From Limnomonas spitsbergensis (lineage: Eukaryota > Chlorophyta > Chlorophyceae > Chlamydomonadales): 64,000 bases of DNA. The stretch lies in NCBI GenBank assembly GCA_037349105.1, contig JAYJMM010000049.1:1-64000 (forward strand), written 5' to 3'. Position 1 is the first letter of the stretch, and each line of letters starts with the position of its first letter. A program made the position numbers and the translations under genes. Shown here in pieces: positions 7,802 to 22,500 of the stretch. A model generated the notes under the pieces. The model saw nothing but the letters and a program-made list of their open reading frames with translations. It had not been told where the DNA came from and made no database searches.

Positions 7802-10800
7802 AAAATGTCAGGGCAGTGGGTAAAATGGGAGGAACACAGATTTTGAGCCACTTAGGTGGTTCAGCAAAACAGCCCCCCTCGTTTCCCACTCATGGAGATG
7901 GCCTGCAACAGCCTGCACACTTCCAGGACACACATTTCATTCTGGCAGCATAGTAAAGGATCACTATATGAGCATGCAGCCATGCTCAAAATGTCAGGGC
8001 AGTGGGTAAAATGGGAGGAACACAGATTTTGAGCCACTTAGGTGGTTCAGCAAAACAGCCCCCCTCGTTTCCCACTCATGGAGATGGCCTGCAACAGCCT
8101 GCACACTTCCAGGACACACATTTCATTCTGGCAGCATAGTAAAGGATCACTATATGAGCATGCAGCCATGCTCAAAATGTCAGGGCAGTGGGTAAAATGG
8201 GAGGAACACAGATTTTGAGCCACTTAGGTGGTTCAGCAAAACAGCCCCCCTCGTTTCCCACTCATGGAGATGGCCTGCAACAGCCTGCACACTTCCAGGA
8301 CACACATTTCATTCTGGCAGCATAGTAAAGGATCACTATATGAGCATGCAGCCATGCTCAAAATGTCAGGGCAGTGGGTAAAATGGGAGGAACACAGATT
8401 TTGAGCCACTTAGGTGGTTCAGCAAAACAGCCCCCCTCGTTTCCCACTCATGGAGATGGCCTGCAACAGCCTGCACACTTCCAGGACACACATTTCATTC
8501 TGGCAGCATAGTAAAGGATCACTATATGAGCATGCAGCCATGCTCAAAATGTCAGGGCAGTGGGTAAAATGGGAGGAACACAGATTTTGAGCCACTTAGG
8601 TGGTTCAGCAAAACAGCCCCCCTCGTTTCCCACTCATGGAGATGGCCTGCAACAGCCTGCACACTTCCAGGACACACATTTCATTCTGGCAGCATAGTAA
8701 AGGATCACTATATGAGCATGCAGCCATGCTCAAAATGTCAGGGCAGTGGGTAAAATGGGAGGAACACAGATTTTGAGCCACTTAGGTGGTTCAGCAAAAC
8801 AGCCCCCCTCGTTTCCCACTCATGGAGATGGCCTGCAACAGCCTGCACACTTCCAGGACACACATTTCATTCTGGCAGCATAGTAAAGGATCACTATATG
8901 AGCATGCAGCCATGCTCAAAATGTCAGGGCAGTGGGTAAAATGGGAGGAACACAGATTTTGAGCCACTTAGGTGGTTCAGCAAAACAGCCCCCCTCGTTT
9001 CCCACTCATGGAGATGGCCTGCAACAGCCTGCACACTTCCAGGACACACATTTCATTCTGGCAGCATAGTAAAGGATCACTATATGAGCATGCAGCCATG
9101 CTCAAAATGTCAGGGCAGTGGGTAAAATGGGAGGAACACAGATTTTGAGCCACTTAGGTGGTTCAGCAAAACAGCCCCCCTCGTTTCCCACTCATGGAGA
9201 TGGCCTGCAACAGCCTGCACACTTCCAGGACACACATTTCATTCTGGCAGCATAGTAAAGGATCACTATATGAGCATGCAGCCATGCTCAAAATGTCAGG
9301 GCAGTGGGTAAAATGGGAGGAACACAGATTTTGAGCCACTTAGGTGGTTCAGCAAAACAGCCCCCCTCGTTTCCCACTCATGGAGATGGCCTGCAACAGC
9401 CTGCACACTTCCAGGACACACATTTCATTCTGGCAGCATAGTAAAGGATCACTATATGAGCATGCAGCCATGCTCAAAATGTCAGGGCAGTGGGTAAAAT
9501 GGGAGGAACACAGATTTTGAGCCACTTAGGTGGTTCAGCAAAACAGCCCCCCTCGTTTCCCACTCATGGAGATGGCCTGCAACAGCCTGCACACTTCCAG
9601 GACACACATTTCATTCTGGCAGCATAGTAAAGGATCACTATATGAGCATGCAGCCATGCTCAAAATGTCAGGGCAGTGGGTAAAATGGGAGGAACACAGA
9701 TTTTGAGCCACTTAGGTGGTTCAGCAAAACAGCCCCCCTCGTTTCCCACTCATGGAGATGGCCTGCAACAGCCTGCACACTTCCAGGACACACATTTCAT
9801 TCTGGCAGCATAGTAAAGGATCACTATATGAGCATGCAGCCATGCTCAAAATGTCAGGGCAGTGGGTAAAATGGGAGGAACACAGATTTTGAGCCACTTA
9901 GGTGGTTCAGCAAAACAGCCCCCCTCGTTTCCCACTCATGGAGATGGCCTGCAACAGCCTGCACACTTCCAGGACACACATTTCATTCTGGCAGCATAGT
10001 AAAGGATCACTATATGAGCATGCAGCCATGCTCAAAATGTCAGGGCAGTGGGTAAAATGGGAGGAACACAGATTTTGAGCCACTTAGGTGGTTCAGCAAA
10101 ACAGCCCCCCTCGTTTCCCACTCATGGAGATGGCCTGCAACAGCCTGCACACTTCCAGGACACACATTTCATTCTGGCAGCATAGTAAAGGATCACTATA
10201 TGAGCATGCAGCCATGCTCAAAATGTCAGGGCAGTGGGTAAAATGGGAGGAACACAGATTTTGAGCCACTTAGGTGGTTCAGCAAAACAGCCCCCCTCGT
10301 TTCCCACTCATGGAGATGGCCTGCAACAGCCTGCACACTTCCAGGACACACATTTCATTCTGGCAGCATAGTAAAGGATCACTATATGAGCATGCAGCCA
10401 TGCTCAAAATGTCAGGGCAGTGGGTAAAATGGGAGGAACACAGATTTTGAGCCACTTAGGTGGTTCAGCAAAACAGCCCCCCTCGTTTCCCACTCATGGA
10501 GATGGCCTGCAACAGCCTGCACACTTCCAGGACACACATTTCATTCTGGCAGCATAGTAAAGGATCACTATATGAGCATGCAGCCATGCTCAAAATGTCA
10601 GGGCAGTGGGTAAAATGGGAGGAACACAGATTTTGAGCCACTTAGGTGGTTCAGCAAAACAGCCCCCCTCGTTTCCCACTCATGGAGATGGCCTGCAACA
10701 GCCTGCACACTTCCAGGACACACATTTCATTCTGGCAGCATAGTAAAGGATCACTATATGAGCATGCAGCCATGCTCAAAATGTCAGGGCAGTGGGTAAA

Positions 10801-11893
10801 ATGGGAGGAACACAGATTTTGAGCCACTTAGGTGGTTCAGCAAAACAGCCCCCCTCGTTTCCCACTCATGGAGATGGCCTGCAACAGCCTGCACACTTCC
10901 AGGACACACATTTCATTCTGGCAGCATAGTAAAGGATCACTATATGAGCATGCAGCCATGCTCAAAATGTCAGGGCAGTGGGTAAAATGGGAGGAACACA
11001 GATTTTGAGCCACTTAGGTGGTTCAGCAAAACAGCCCCCCTCGTTTCCCACTCATGGAGATGGCCTGCAACAGCCTGCACACTTCCAGGACACACATTTC
11101 ATTCTGGCAGCATAGTAAAGGATCACTATATGAGCATGCAGCCATGCTCAAAATGTCAGGGCAGTGGGTAAAATGGGAGGAACACAGATTTTGAGCCACT
11201 TAGGTGGTTCAGCAAAACAGCCCCCCTCGTTTCCCACTCATGGAGATGGCCTGCAACAGCCTGCACACTTCCAGGACACACATTTCATTCTGGCAGCATA
11301 GTAAAGGATCACTATATGAGCATGCAGCCATGCTCAAAATGTCAGGGCAGTGGGTAAAATGGGAGGAACACAGATTTTGAGCCACTTAGGTGGTTCAGCA
11401 AAACAGCCCCCCTCGTTTCCCACTCATGGAGATGGCCTGCAACAGCCTGCACACTTCCAGGACACACATTTCATTCTGGCAGCATAGTAAAGGATCACTA
11501 TATGAGCATGCAGCCATGCTCAAAATGTCAGGGCAGTGGGTAAAATGGGAGGAACACAGATTTTGAGCCACTTAGGTGGTTCAGCAAAACAGCCCCCCTC
11601 GTTTCCCACTCATGGAGATGGCCTGCAACAGCCTGCACACTTCCAGGACACACATTTCATTCTGGCAGCATAGTAAAGGATCACTATATGAGCATGCAGC
11701 CATGCTCAAAATGTCAGGGCAGTGGGTAAAATGGGAGGAACACAGATTTTGAGCCACTTAGGTGGTTCAGCAAAACAGCCCCCCTCGTTTCCCACTCATG
11801 GAGATGGCCTGCAACAGCCTGCACACTTCCAGGACACACATTTCATTCTGGCAGCATAGTAAAGGATCACTATATGAGCATGCAGCCATGCTC
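7802..11893 (+). repeat. Uniform block, copies 43-64
   Basis: Twenty-two canonical monomers; register kept and no difference seen. No gene. Confidence 0.94.
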
Positions 11894-12079
11894 AAAATGT
11901 CAGGGCAGTGGGTAAAATGGGAGGAACACAGATTTTGAGCCACCAAGGTGGTTCAGCAAAACAGCCCCCCTCGTTTCCCACTCATGGAGATGGCCTGCAA
12001 CAGCCTGCACACTTCCAGGACACACATTTCATTCTGGCAGCATAGTAAAGGATCACTATATGAGCATGCAGCCATGCTC
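11894..12079 (+). repeat. Variant monomer 65 (CA type)
   Basis: TT to CA at 11944-11945; otherwise canonical. Identical in type to copies 231, 237 and 328. Confidence 0.94.
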
Positions 12080-13381
12080 AAAATGTCAGGGCAGTGGGTA
12101 AAATGGGAGGAACACAGATTTTGAGCCACTTAGGTGGTTCAGCAAAACAGCCCCCCTCGTTTCCCACTCATGGAGATGGCCTGCAACAGCCTGCACACTT
12201 CCAGGACACACATTTCATTCTGGCAGCATAGTAAAGGATCACTATATGAGCATGCAGCCATGCTCAAAATGTCAGGGCAGTGGGTAAAATGGGAGGAACA
12301 CAGATTTTGAGCCACTTAGGTGGTTCAGCAAAACAGCCCCCCTCGTTTCCCACTCATGGAGATGGCCTGCAACAGCCTGCACACTTCCAGGACACACATT
12401 TCATTCTGGCAGCATAGTAAAGGATCACTATATGAGCATGCAGCCATGCTCAAAATGTCAGGGCAGTGGGTAAAATGGGAGGAACACAGATTTTGAGCCA
12501 CTTAGGTGGTTCAGCAAAACAGCCCCCCTCGTTTCCCACTCATGGAGATGGCCTGCAACAGCCTGCACACTTCCAGGACACACATTTCATTCTGGCAGCA
12601 TAGTAAAGGATCACTATATGAGCATGCAGCCATGCTCAAAATGTCAGGGCAGTGGGTAAAATGGGAGGAACACAGATTTTGAGCCACTTAGGTGGTTCAG
12701 CAAAACAGCCCCCCTCGTTTCCCACTCATGGAGATGGCCTGCAACAGCCTGCACACTTCCAGGACACACATTTCATTCTGGCAGCATAGTAAAGGATCAC
12801 TATATGAGCATGCAGCCATGCTCAAAATGTCAGGGCAGTGGGTAAAATGGGAGGAACACAGATTTTGAGCCACTTAGGTGGTTCAGCAAAACAGCCCCCC
12901 TCGTTTCCCACTCATGGAGATGGCCTGCAACAGCCTGCACACTTCCAGGACACACATTTCATTCTGGCAGCATAGTAAAGGATCACTATATGAGCATGCA
13001 GCCATGCTCAAAATGTCAGGGCAGTGGGTAAAATGGGAGGAACACAGATTTTGAGCCACTTAGGTGGTTCAGCAAAACAGCCCCCCTCGTTTCCCACTCA
13101 TGGAGATGGCCTGCAACAGCCTGCACACTTCCAGGACACACATTTCATTCTGGCAGCATAGTAAAGGATCACTATATGAGCATGCAGCCATGCTCAAAAT
13201 GTCAGGGCAGTGGGTAAAATGGGAGGAACACAGATTTTGAGCCACTTAGGTGGTTCAGCAAAACAGCCCCCCTCGTTTCCCACTCATGGAGATGGCCTGC
13301 AACAGCCTGCACACTTCCAGGACACACATTTCATTCTGGCAGCATAGTAAAGGATCACTATATGAGCATGCAGCCATGCTC
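12080..13381 (+). repeat. Uniform block, copies 66-72
   Basis: Seven canonical monomers; no difference seen. No gene. Confidence 0.94.
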
Positions 13382-13566
13382 AAAATGTCAGGGCAGTGGG
13401 TAAAATGGGAGGAACACAGATTTTGAGCCACCAGGTGGTTCAGCAAAACAGCCCCCCTCGTTTCCCACTCATGGAGATGGCCTGCAACAGCCTCCACACT
13501 TCCAGGACACACATTTCATTCTGGCAGCATAGTAAAGGATCACTATATGAGCATGCAGCCATGCTC
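13382..13566 (+). repeat. Variant monomer 73 (185 bp), minor subtype
   Basis: The variable site reads CCACCAGGTGG (13428-13438), the CA type less one A, and G114C is present at 13494. This is the last length change in the window: every later monomer is exactly 186 bp. Pairing of a shortened site with G114C, as in copy 15, marks a minor monomer subtype. Confidence 0.92.
13428..13438 (+). promoter_or_regulatory. CTCF-core-like 11-mer in copy 73
   Basis: CCACCAGGTGG fits the CTCF core consensus CCASYAGRKGG at all 11 positions and also contains the E-box CAGGTG. The following base is T where the CTCF motif prefers C. The site exists only because one A is missing relative to the CA-type monomer. 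Function is speculative. Confidence 0.28.
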
Positions 13567-16500
13567 AAAATGTCAGGGCAGTGGGTAAAATGGGAGGAAC
13601 ACAGATTTTGAGCCACTTAGGTGGTTCAGCAAAACAGCCCCCCTCGTTTCCCACTCATGGAGATGGCCTGCAACAGCCTGCACACTTCCAGGACACACAT
13701 TTCATTCTGGCAGCATAGTAAAGGATCACTATATGAGCATGCAGCCATGCTCAAAATGTCAGGGCAGTGGGTAAAATGGGAGGAACACAGATTTTGAGCC
13801 ACTTAGGTGGTTCAGCAAAACAGCCCCCCTCGTTTCCCACTCATGGAGATGGCCTGCAACAGCCTGCACACTTCCAGGACACACATTTCATTCTGGCAGC
13901 ATAGTAAAGGATCACTATATGAGCATGCAGCCATGCTCAAAATGTCAGGGCAGTGGGTAAAATGGGAGGAACACAGATTTTGAGCCACTTAGGTGGTTCA
14001 GCAAAACAGCCCCCCTCGTTTCCCACTCATGGAGATGGCCTGCAACAGCCTGCACACTTCCAGGACACACATTTCATTCTGGCAGCATAGTAAAGGATCA
14101 CTATATGAGCATGCAGCCATGCTCAAAATGTCAGGGCAGTGGGTAAAATGGGAGGAACACAGATTTTGAGCCACTTAGGTGGTTCAGCAAAACAGCCCCC
14201 CTCGTTTCCCACTCATGGAGATGGCCTGCAACAGCCTGCACACTTCCAGGACACACATTTCATTCTGGCAGCATAGTAAAGGATCACTATATGAGCATGC
14301 AGCCATGCTCAAAATGTCAGGGCAGTGGGTAAAATGGGAGGAACACAGATTTTGAGCCACTTAGGTGGTTCAGCAAAACAGCCCCCCTCGTTTCCCACTC
14401 ATGGAGATGGCCTGCAACAGCCTGCACACTTCCAGGACACACATTTCATTCTGGCAGCATAGTAAAGGATCACTATATGAGCATGCAGCCATGCTCAAAA
14501 TGTCAGGGCAGTGGGTAAAATGGGAGGAACACAGATTTTGAGCCACTTAGGTGGTTCAGCAAAACAGCCCCCCTCGTTTCCCACTCATGGAGATGGCCTG
14601 CAACAGCCTGCACACTTCCAGGACACACATTTCATTCTGGCAGCATAGTAAAGGATCACTATATGAGCATGCAGCCATGCTCAAAATGTCAGGGCAGTGG
14701 GTAAAATGGGAGGAACACAGATTTTGAGCCACTTAGGTGGTTCAGCAAAACAGCCCCCCTCGTTTCCCACTCATGGAGATGGCCTGCAACAGCCTGCACA
14801 CTTCCAGGACACACATTTCATTCTGGCAGCATAGTAAAGGATCACTATATGAGCATGCAGCCATGCTCAAAATGTCAGGGCAGTGGGTAAAATGGGAGGA
14901 ACACAGATTTTGAGCCACTTAGGTGGTTCAGCAAAACAGCCCCCCTCGTTTCCCACTCATGGAGATGGCCTGCAACAGCCTGCACACTTCCAGGACACAC
15001 ATTTCATTCTGGCAGCATAGTAAAGGATCACTATATGAGCATGCAGCCATGCTCAAAATGTCAGGGCAGTGGGTAAAATGGGAGGAACACAGATTTTGAG
15101 CCACTTAGGTGGTTCAGCAAAACAGCCCCCCTCGTTTCCCACTCATGGAGATGGCCTGCAACAGCCTGCACACTTCCAGGACACACATTTCATTCTGGCA
15201 GCATAGTAAAGGATCACTATATGAGCATGCAGCCATGCTCAAAATGTCAGGGCAGTGGGTAAAATGGGAGGAACACAGATTTTGAGCCACTTAGGTGGTT
15301 CAGCAAAACAGCCCCCCTCGTTTCCCACTCATGGAGATGGCCTGCAACAGCCTGCACACTTCCAGGACACACATTTCATTCTGGCAGCATAGTAAAGGAT
15401 CACTATATGAGCATGCAGCCATGCTCAAAATGTCAGGGCAGTGGGTAAAATGGGAGGAACACAGATTTTGAGCCACTTAGGTGGTTCAGCAAAACAGCCC
15501 CCCTCGTTTCCCACTCATGGAGATGGCCTGCAACAGCCTGCACACTTCCAGGACACACATTTCATTCTGGCAGCATAGTAAAGGATCACTATATGAGCAT
15601 GCAGCCATGCTCAAAATGTCAGGGCAGTGGGTAAAATGGGAGGAACACAGATTTTGAGCCACTTAGGTGGTTCAGCAAAACAGCCCCCCTCGTTTCCCAC
15701 TCATGGAGATGGCCTGCAACAGCCTGCACACTTCCAGGACACACATTTCATTCTGGCAGCATAGTAAAGGATCACTATATGAGCATGCAGCCATGCTCAA
15801 AATGTCAGGGCAGTGGGTAAAATGGGAGGAACACAGATTTTGAGCCACTTAGGTGGTTCAGCAAAACAGCCCCCCTCGTTTCCCACTCATGGAGATGGCC
15901 TGCAACAGCCTGCACACTTCCAGGACACACATTTCATTCTGGCAGCATAGTAAAGGATCACTATATGAGCATGCAGCCATGCTCAAAATGTCAGGGCAGT
16001 GGGTAAAATGGGAGGAACACAGATTTTGAGCCACTTAGGTGGTTCAGCAAAACAGCCCCCCTCGTTTCCCACTCATGGAGATGGCCTGCAACAGCCTGCA
16101 CACTTCCAGGACACACATTTCATTCTGGCAGCATAGTAAAGGATCACTATATGAGCATGCAGCCATGCTCAAAATGTCAGGGCAGTGGGTAAAATGGGAG
16201 GAACACAGATTTTGAGCCACTTAGGTGGTTCAGCAAAACAGCCCCCCTCGTTTCCCACTCATGGAGATGGCCTGCAACAGCCTGCACACTTCCAGGACAC
16301 ACATTTCATTCTGGCAGCATAGTAAAGGATCACTATATGAGCATGCAGCCATGCTCAAAATGTCAGGGCAGTGGGTAAAATGGGAGGAACACAGATTTTG
16401 AGCCACTTAGGTGGTTCAGCAAAACAGCCCCCCTCGTTTCCCACTCATGGAGATGGCCTGCAACAGCCTGCACACTTCCAGGACACACATTTCATTCTGG

Positions 16501-19500
16501 CAGCATAGTAAAGGATCACTATATGAGCATGCAGCCATGCTCAAAATGTCAGGGCAGTGGGTAAAATGGGAGGAACACAGATTTTGAGCCACTTAGGTGG
16601 TTCAGCAAAACAGCCCCCCTCGTTTCCCACTCATGGAGATGGCCTGCAACAGCCTGCACACTTCCAGGACACACATTTCATTCTGGCAGCATAGTAAAGG
16701 ATCACTATATGAGCATGCAGCCATGCTCAAAATGTCAGGGCAGTGGGTAAAATGGGAGGAACACAGATTTTGAGCCACTTAGGTGGTTCAGCAAAACAGC
16801 CCCCCTCGTTTCCCACTCATGGAGATGGCCTGCAACAGCCTGCACACTTCCAGGACACACATTTCATTCTGGCAGCATAGTAAAGGATCACTATATGAGC
16901 ATGCAGCCATGCTCAAAATGTCAGGGCAGTGGGTAAAATGGGAGGAACACAGATTTTGAGCCACTTAGGTGGTTCAGCAAAACAGCCCCCCTCGTTTCCC
17001 ACTCATGGAGATGGCCTGCAACAGCCTGCACACTTCCAGGACACACATTTCATTCTGGCAGCATAGTAAAGGATCACTATATGAGCATGCAGCCATGCTC
17101 AAAATGTCAGGGCAGTGGGTAAAATGGGAGGAACACAGATTTTGAGCCACTTAGGTGGTTCAGCAAAACAGCCCCCCTCGTTTCCCACTCATGGAGATGG
17201 CCTGCAACAGCCTGCACACTTCCAGGACACACATTTCATTCTGGCAGCATAGTAAAGGATCACTATATGAGCATGCAGCCATGCTCAAAATGTCAGGGCA
17301 GTGGGTAAAATGGGAGGAACACAGATTTTGAGCCACTTAGGTGGTTCAGCAAAACAGCCCCCCTCGTTTCCCACTCATGGAGATGGCCTGCAACAGCCTG
17401 CACACTTCCAGGACACACATTTCATTCTGGCAGCATAGTAAAGGATCACTATATGAGCATGCAGCCATGCTCAAAATGTCAGGGCAGTGGGTAAAATGGG
17501 AGGAACACAGATTTTGAGCCACTTAGGTGGTTCAGCAAAACAGCCCCCCTCGTTTCCCACTCATGGAGATGGCCTGCAACAGCCTGCACACTTCCAGGAC
17601 ACACATTTCATTCTGGCAGCATAGTAAAGGATCACTATATGAGCATGCAGCCATGCTCAAAATGTCAGGGCAGTGGGTAAAATGGGAGGAACACAGATTT
17701 TGAGCCACTTAGGTGGTTCAGCAAAACAGCCCCCCTCGTTTCCCACTCATGGAGATGGCCTGCAACAGCCTGCACACTTCCAGGACACACATTTCATTCT
17801 GGCAGCATAGTAAAGGATCACTATATGAGCATGCAGCCATGCTCAAAATGTCAGGGCAGTGGGTAAAATGGGAGGAACACAGATTTTGAGCCACTTAGGT
17901 GGTTCAGCAAAACAGCCCCCCTCGTTTCCCACTCATGGAGATGGCCTGCAACAGCCTGCACACTTCCAGGACACACATTTCATTCTGGCAGCATAGTAAA
18001 GGATCACTATATGAGCATGCAGCCATGCTCAAAATGTCAGGGCAGTGGGTAAAATGGGAGGAACACAGATTTTGAGCCACTTAGGTGGTTCAGCAAAACA
18101 GCCCCCCTCGTTTCCCACTCATGGAGATGGCCTGCAACAGCCTGCACACTTCCAGGACACACATTTCATTCTGGCAGCATAGTAAAGGATCACTATATGA
18201 GCATGCAGCCATGCTCAAAATGTCAGGGCAGTGGGTAAAATGGGAGGAACACAGATTTTGAGCCACTTAGGTGGTTCAGCAAAACAGCCCCCCTCGTTTC
18301 CCACTCATGGAGATGGCCTGCAACAGCCTGCACACTTCCAGGACACACATTTCATTCTGGCAGCATAGTAAAGGATCACTATATGAGCATGCAGCCATGC
18401 TCAAAATGTCAGGGCAGTGGGTAAAATGGGAGGAACACAGATTTTGAGCCACTTAGGTGGTTCAGCAAAACAGCCCCCCTCGTTTCCCACTCATGGAGAT
18501 GGCCTGCAACAGCCTGCACACTTCCAGGACACACATTTCATTCTGGCAGCATAGTAAAGGATCACTATATGAGCATGCAGCCATGCTCAAAATGTCAGGG
18601 CAGTGGGTAAAATGGGAGGAACACAGATTTTGAGCCACTTAGGTGGTTCAGCAAAACAGCCCCCCTCGTTTCCCACTCATGGAGATGGCCTGCAACAGCC
18701 TGCACACTTCCAGGACACACATTTCATTCTGGCAGCATAGTAAAGGATCACTATATGAGCATGCAGCCATGCTCAAAATGTCAGGGCAGTGGGTAAAATG
18801 GGAGGAACACAGATTTTGAGCCACTTAGGTGGTTCAGCAAAACAGCCCCCCTCGTTTCCCACTCATGGAGATGGCCTGCAACAGCCTGCACACTTCCAGG
18901 ACACACATTTCATTCTGGCAGCATAGTAAAGGATCACTATATGAGCATGCAGCCATGCTCAAAATGTCAGGGCAGTGGGTAAAATGGGAGGAACACAGAT
19001 TTTGAGCCACTTAGGTGGTTCAGCAAAACAGCCCCCCTCGTTTCCCACTCATGGAGATGGCCTGCAACAGCCTGCACACTTCCAGGACACACATTTCATT
19101 CTGGCAGCATAGTAAAGGATCACTATATGAGCATGCAGCCATGCTCAAAATGTCAGGGCAGTGGGTAAAATGGGAGGAACACAGATTTTGAGCCACTTAG
19201 GTGGTTCAGCAAAACAGCCCCCCTCGTTTCCCACTCATGGAGATGGCCTGCAACAGCCTGCACACTTCCAGGACACACATTTCATTCTGGCAGCATAGTA
19301 AAGGATCACTATATGAGCATGCAGCCATGCTCAAAATGTCAGGGCAGTGGGTAAAATGGGAGGAACACAGATTTTGAGCCACTTAGGTGGTTCAGCAAAA
19401 CAGCCCCCCTCGTTTCCCACTCATGGAGATGGCCTGCAACAGCCTGCACACTTCCAGGACACACATTTCATTCTGGCAGCATAGTAAAGGATCACTATAT

Positions 19501-22500
19501 GAGCATGCAGCCATGCTCAAAATGTCAGGGCAGTGGGTAAAATGGGAGGAACACAGATTTTGAGCCACTTAGGTGGTTCAGCAAAACAGCCCCCCTCGTT
19601 TCCCACTCATGGAGATGGCCTGCAACAGCCTGCACACTTCCAGGACACACATTTCATTCTGGCAGCATAGTAAAGGATCACTATATGAGCATGCAGCCAT
19701 GCTCAAAATGTCAGGGCAGTGGGTAAAATGGGAGGAACACAGATTTTGAGCCACTTAGGTGGTTCAGCAAAACAGCCCCCCTCGTTTCCCACTCATGGAG
19801 ATGGCCTGCAACAGCCTGCACACTTCCAGGACACACATTTCATTCTGGCAGCATAGTAAAGGATCACTATATGAGCATGCAGCCATGCTCAAAATGTCAG
19901 GGCAGTGGGTAAAATGGGAGGAACACAGATTTTGAGCCACTTAGGTGGTTCAGCAAAACAGCCCCCCTCGTTTCCCACTCATGGAGATGGCCTGCAACAG
20001 CCTGCACACTTCCAGGACACACATTTCATTCTGGCAGCATAGTAAAGGATCACTATATGAGCATGCAGCCATGCTCAAAATGTCAGGGCAGTGGGTAAAA
20101 TGGGAGGAACACAGATTTTGAGCCACTTAGGTGGTTCAGCAAAACAGCCCCCCTCGTTTCCCACTCATGGAGATGGCCTGCAACAGCCTGCACACTTCCA
20201 GGACACACATTTCATTCTGGCAGCATAGTAAAGGATCACTATATGAGCATGCAGCCATGCTCAAAATGTCAGGGCAGTGGGTAAAATGGGAGGAACACAG
20301 ATTTTGAGCCACTTAGGTGGTTCAGCAAAACAGCCCCCCTCGTTTCCCACTCATGGAGATGGCCTGCAACAGCCTGCACACTTCCAGGACACACATTTCA
20401 TTCTGGCAGCATAGTAAAGGATCACTATATGAGCATGCAGCCATGCTCAAAATGTCAGGGCAGTGGGTAAAATGGGAGGAACACAGATTTTGAGCCACTT
20501 AGGTGGTTCAGCAAAACAGCCCCCCTCGTTTCCCACTCATGGAGATGGCCTGCAACAGCCTGCACACTTCCAGGACACACATTTCATTCTGGCAGCATAG
20601 TAAAGGATCACTATATGAGCATGCAGCCATGCTCAAAATGTCAGGGCAGTGGGTAAAATGGGAGGAACACAGATTTTGAGCCACTTAGGTGGTTCAGCAA
20701 AACAGCCCCCCTCGTTTCCCACTCATGGAGATGGCCTGCAACAGCCTGCACACTTCCAGGACACACATTTCATTCTGGCAGCATAGTAAAGGATCACTAT
20801 ATGAGCATGCAGCCATGCTCAAAATGTCAGGGCAGTGGGTAAAATGGGAGGAACACAGATTTTGAGCCACTTAGGTGGTTCAGCAAAACAGCCCCCCTCG
20901 TTTCCCACTCATGGAGATGGCCTGCAACAGCCTGCACACTTCCAGGACACACATTTCATTCTGGCAGCATAGTAAAGGATCACTATATGAGCATGCAGCC
21001 ATGCTCAAAATGTCAGGGCAGTGGGTAAAATGGGAGGAACACAGATTTTGAGCCACTTAGGTGGTTCAGCAAAACAGCCCCCCTCGTTTCCCACTCATGG
21101 AGATGGCCTGCAACAGCCTGCACACTTCCAGGACACACATTTCATTCTGGCAGCATAGTAAAGGATCACTATATGAGCATGCAGCCATGCTCAAAATGTC
21201 AGGGCAGTGGGTAAAATGGGAGGAACACAGATTTTGAGCCACTTAGGTGGTTCAGCAAAACAGCCCCCCTCGTTTCCCACTCATGGAGATGGCCTGCAAC
21301 AGCCTGCACACTTCCAGGACACACATTTCATTCTGGCAGCATAGTAAAGGATCACTATATGAGCATGCAGCCATGCTCAAAATGTCAGGGCAGTGGGTAA
21401 AATGGGAGGAACACAGATTTTGAGCCACTTAGGTGGTTCAGCAAAACAGCCCCCCTCGTTTCCCACTCATGGAGATGGCCTGCAACAGCCTGCACACTTC
21501 CAGGACACACATTTCATTCTGGCAGCATAGTAAAGGATCACTATATGAGCATGCAGCCATGCTCAAAATGTCAGGGCAGTGGGTAAAATGGGAGGAACAC
21601 AGATTTTGAGCCACTTAGGTGGTTCAGCAAAACAGCCCCCCTCGTTTCCCACTCATGGAGATGGCCTGCAACAGCCTGCACACTTCCAGGACACACATTT
21701 CATTCTGGCAGCATAGTAAAGGATCACTATATGAGCATGCAGCCATGCTCAAAATGTCAGGGCAGTGGGTAAAATGGGAGGAACACAGATTTTGAGCCAC
21801 TTAGGTGGTTCAGCAAAACAGCCCCCCTCGTTTCCCACTCATGGAGATGGCCTGCAACAGCCTGCACACTTCCAGGACACACATTTCATTCTGGCAGCAT
21901 AGTAAAGGATCACTATATGAGCATGCAGCCATGCTCAAAATGTCAGGGCAGTGGGTAAAATGGGAGGAACACAGATTTTGAGCCACTTAGGTGGTTCAGC
22001 AAAACAGCCCCCCTCGTTTCCCACTCATGGAGATGGCCTGCAACAGCCTGCACACTTCCAGGACACACATTTCATTCTGGCAGCATAGTAAAGGATCACT
22101 ATATGAGCATGCAGCCATGCTCAAAATGTCAGGGCAGTGGGTAAAATGGGAGGAACACAGATTTTGAGCCACTTAGGTGGTTCAGCAAAACAGCCCCCCT
22201 CGTTTCCCACTCATGGAGATGGCCTGCAACAGCCTGCACACTTCCAGGACACACATTTCATTCTGGCAGCATAGTAAAGGATCACTATATGAGCATGCAG
22301 CCATGCTCAAAATGTCAGGGCAGTGGGTAAAATGGGAGGAACACAGATTTTGAGCCACTTAGGTGGTTCAGCAAAACAGCCCCCCTCGTTTCCCACTCAT
22401 GGAGATGGCCTGCAACAGCCTGCACACTTCCAGGACACACATTTCATTCTGGCAGCATAGTAAAGGATCACTATATGAGCATGCAGCCATGCTCAAAATG

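Noticed and set aside
13396..13611. Plus-strand 71-codon frame crossing copies 73 and 74
   Set aside because: It exists only through the one-base deletion in copy 73; the canonical monomer ends this frame at position 150.
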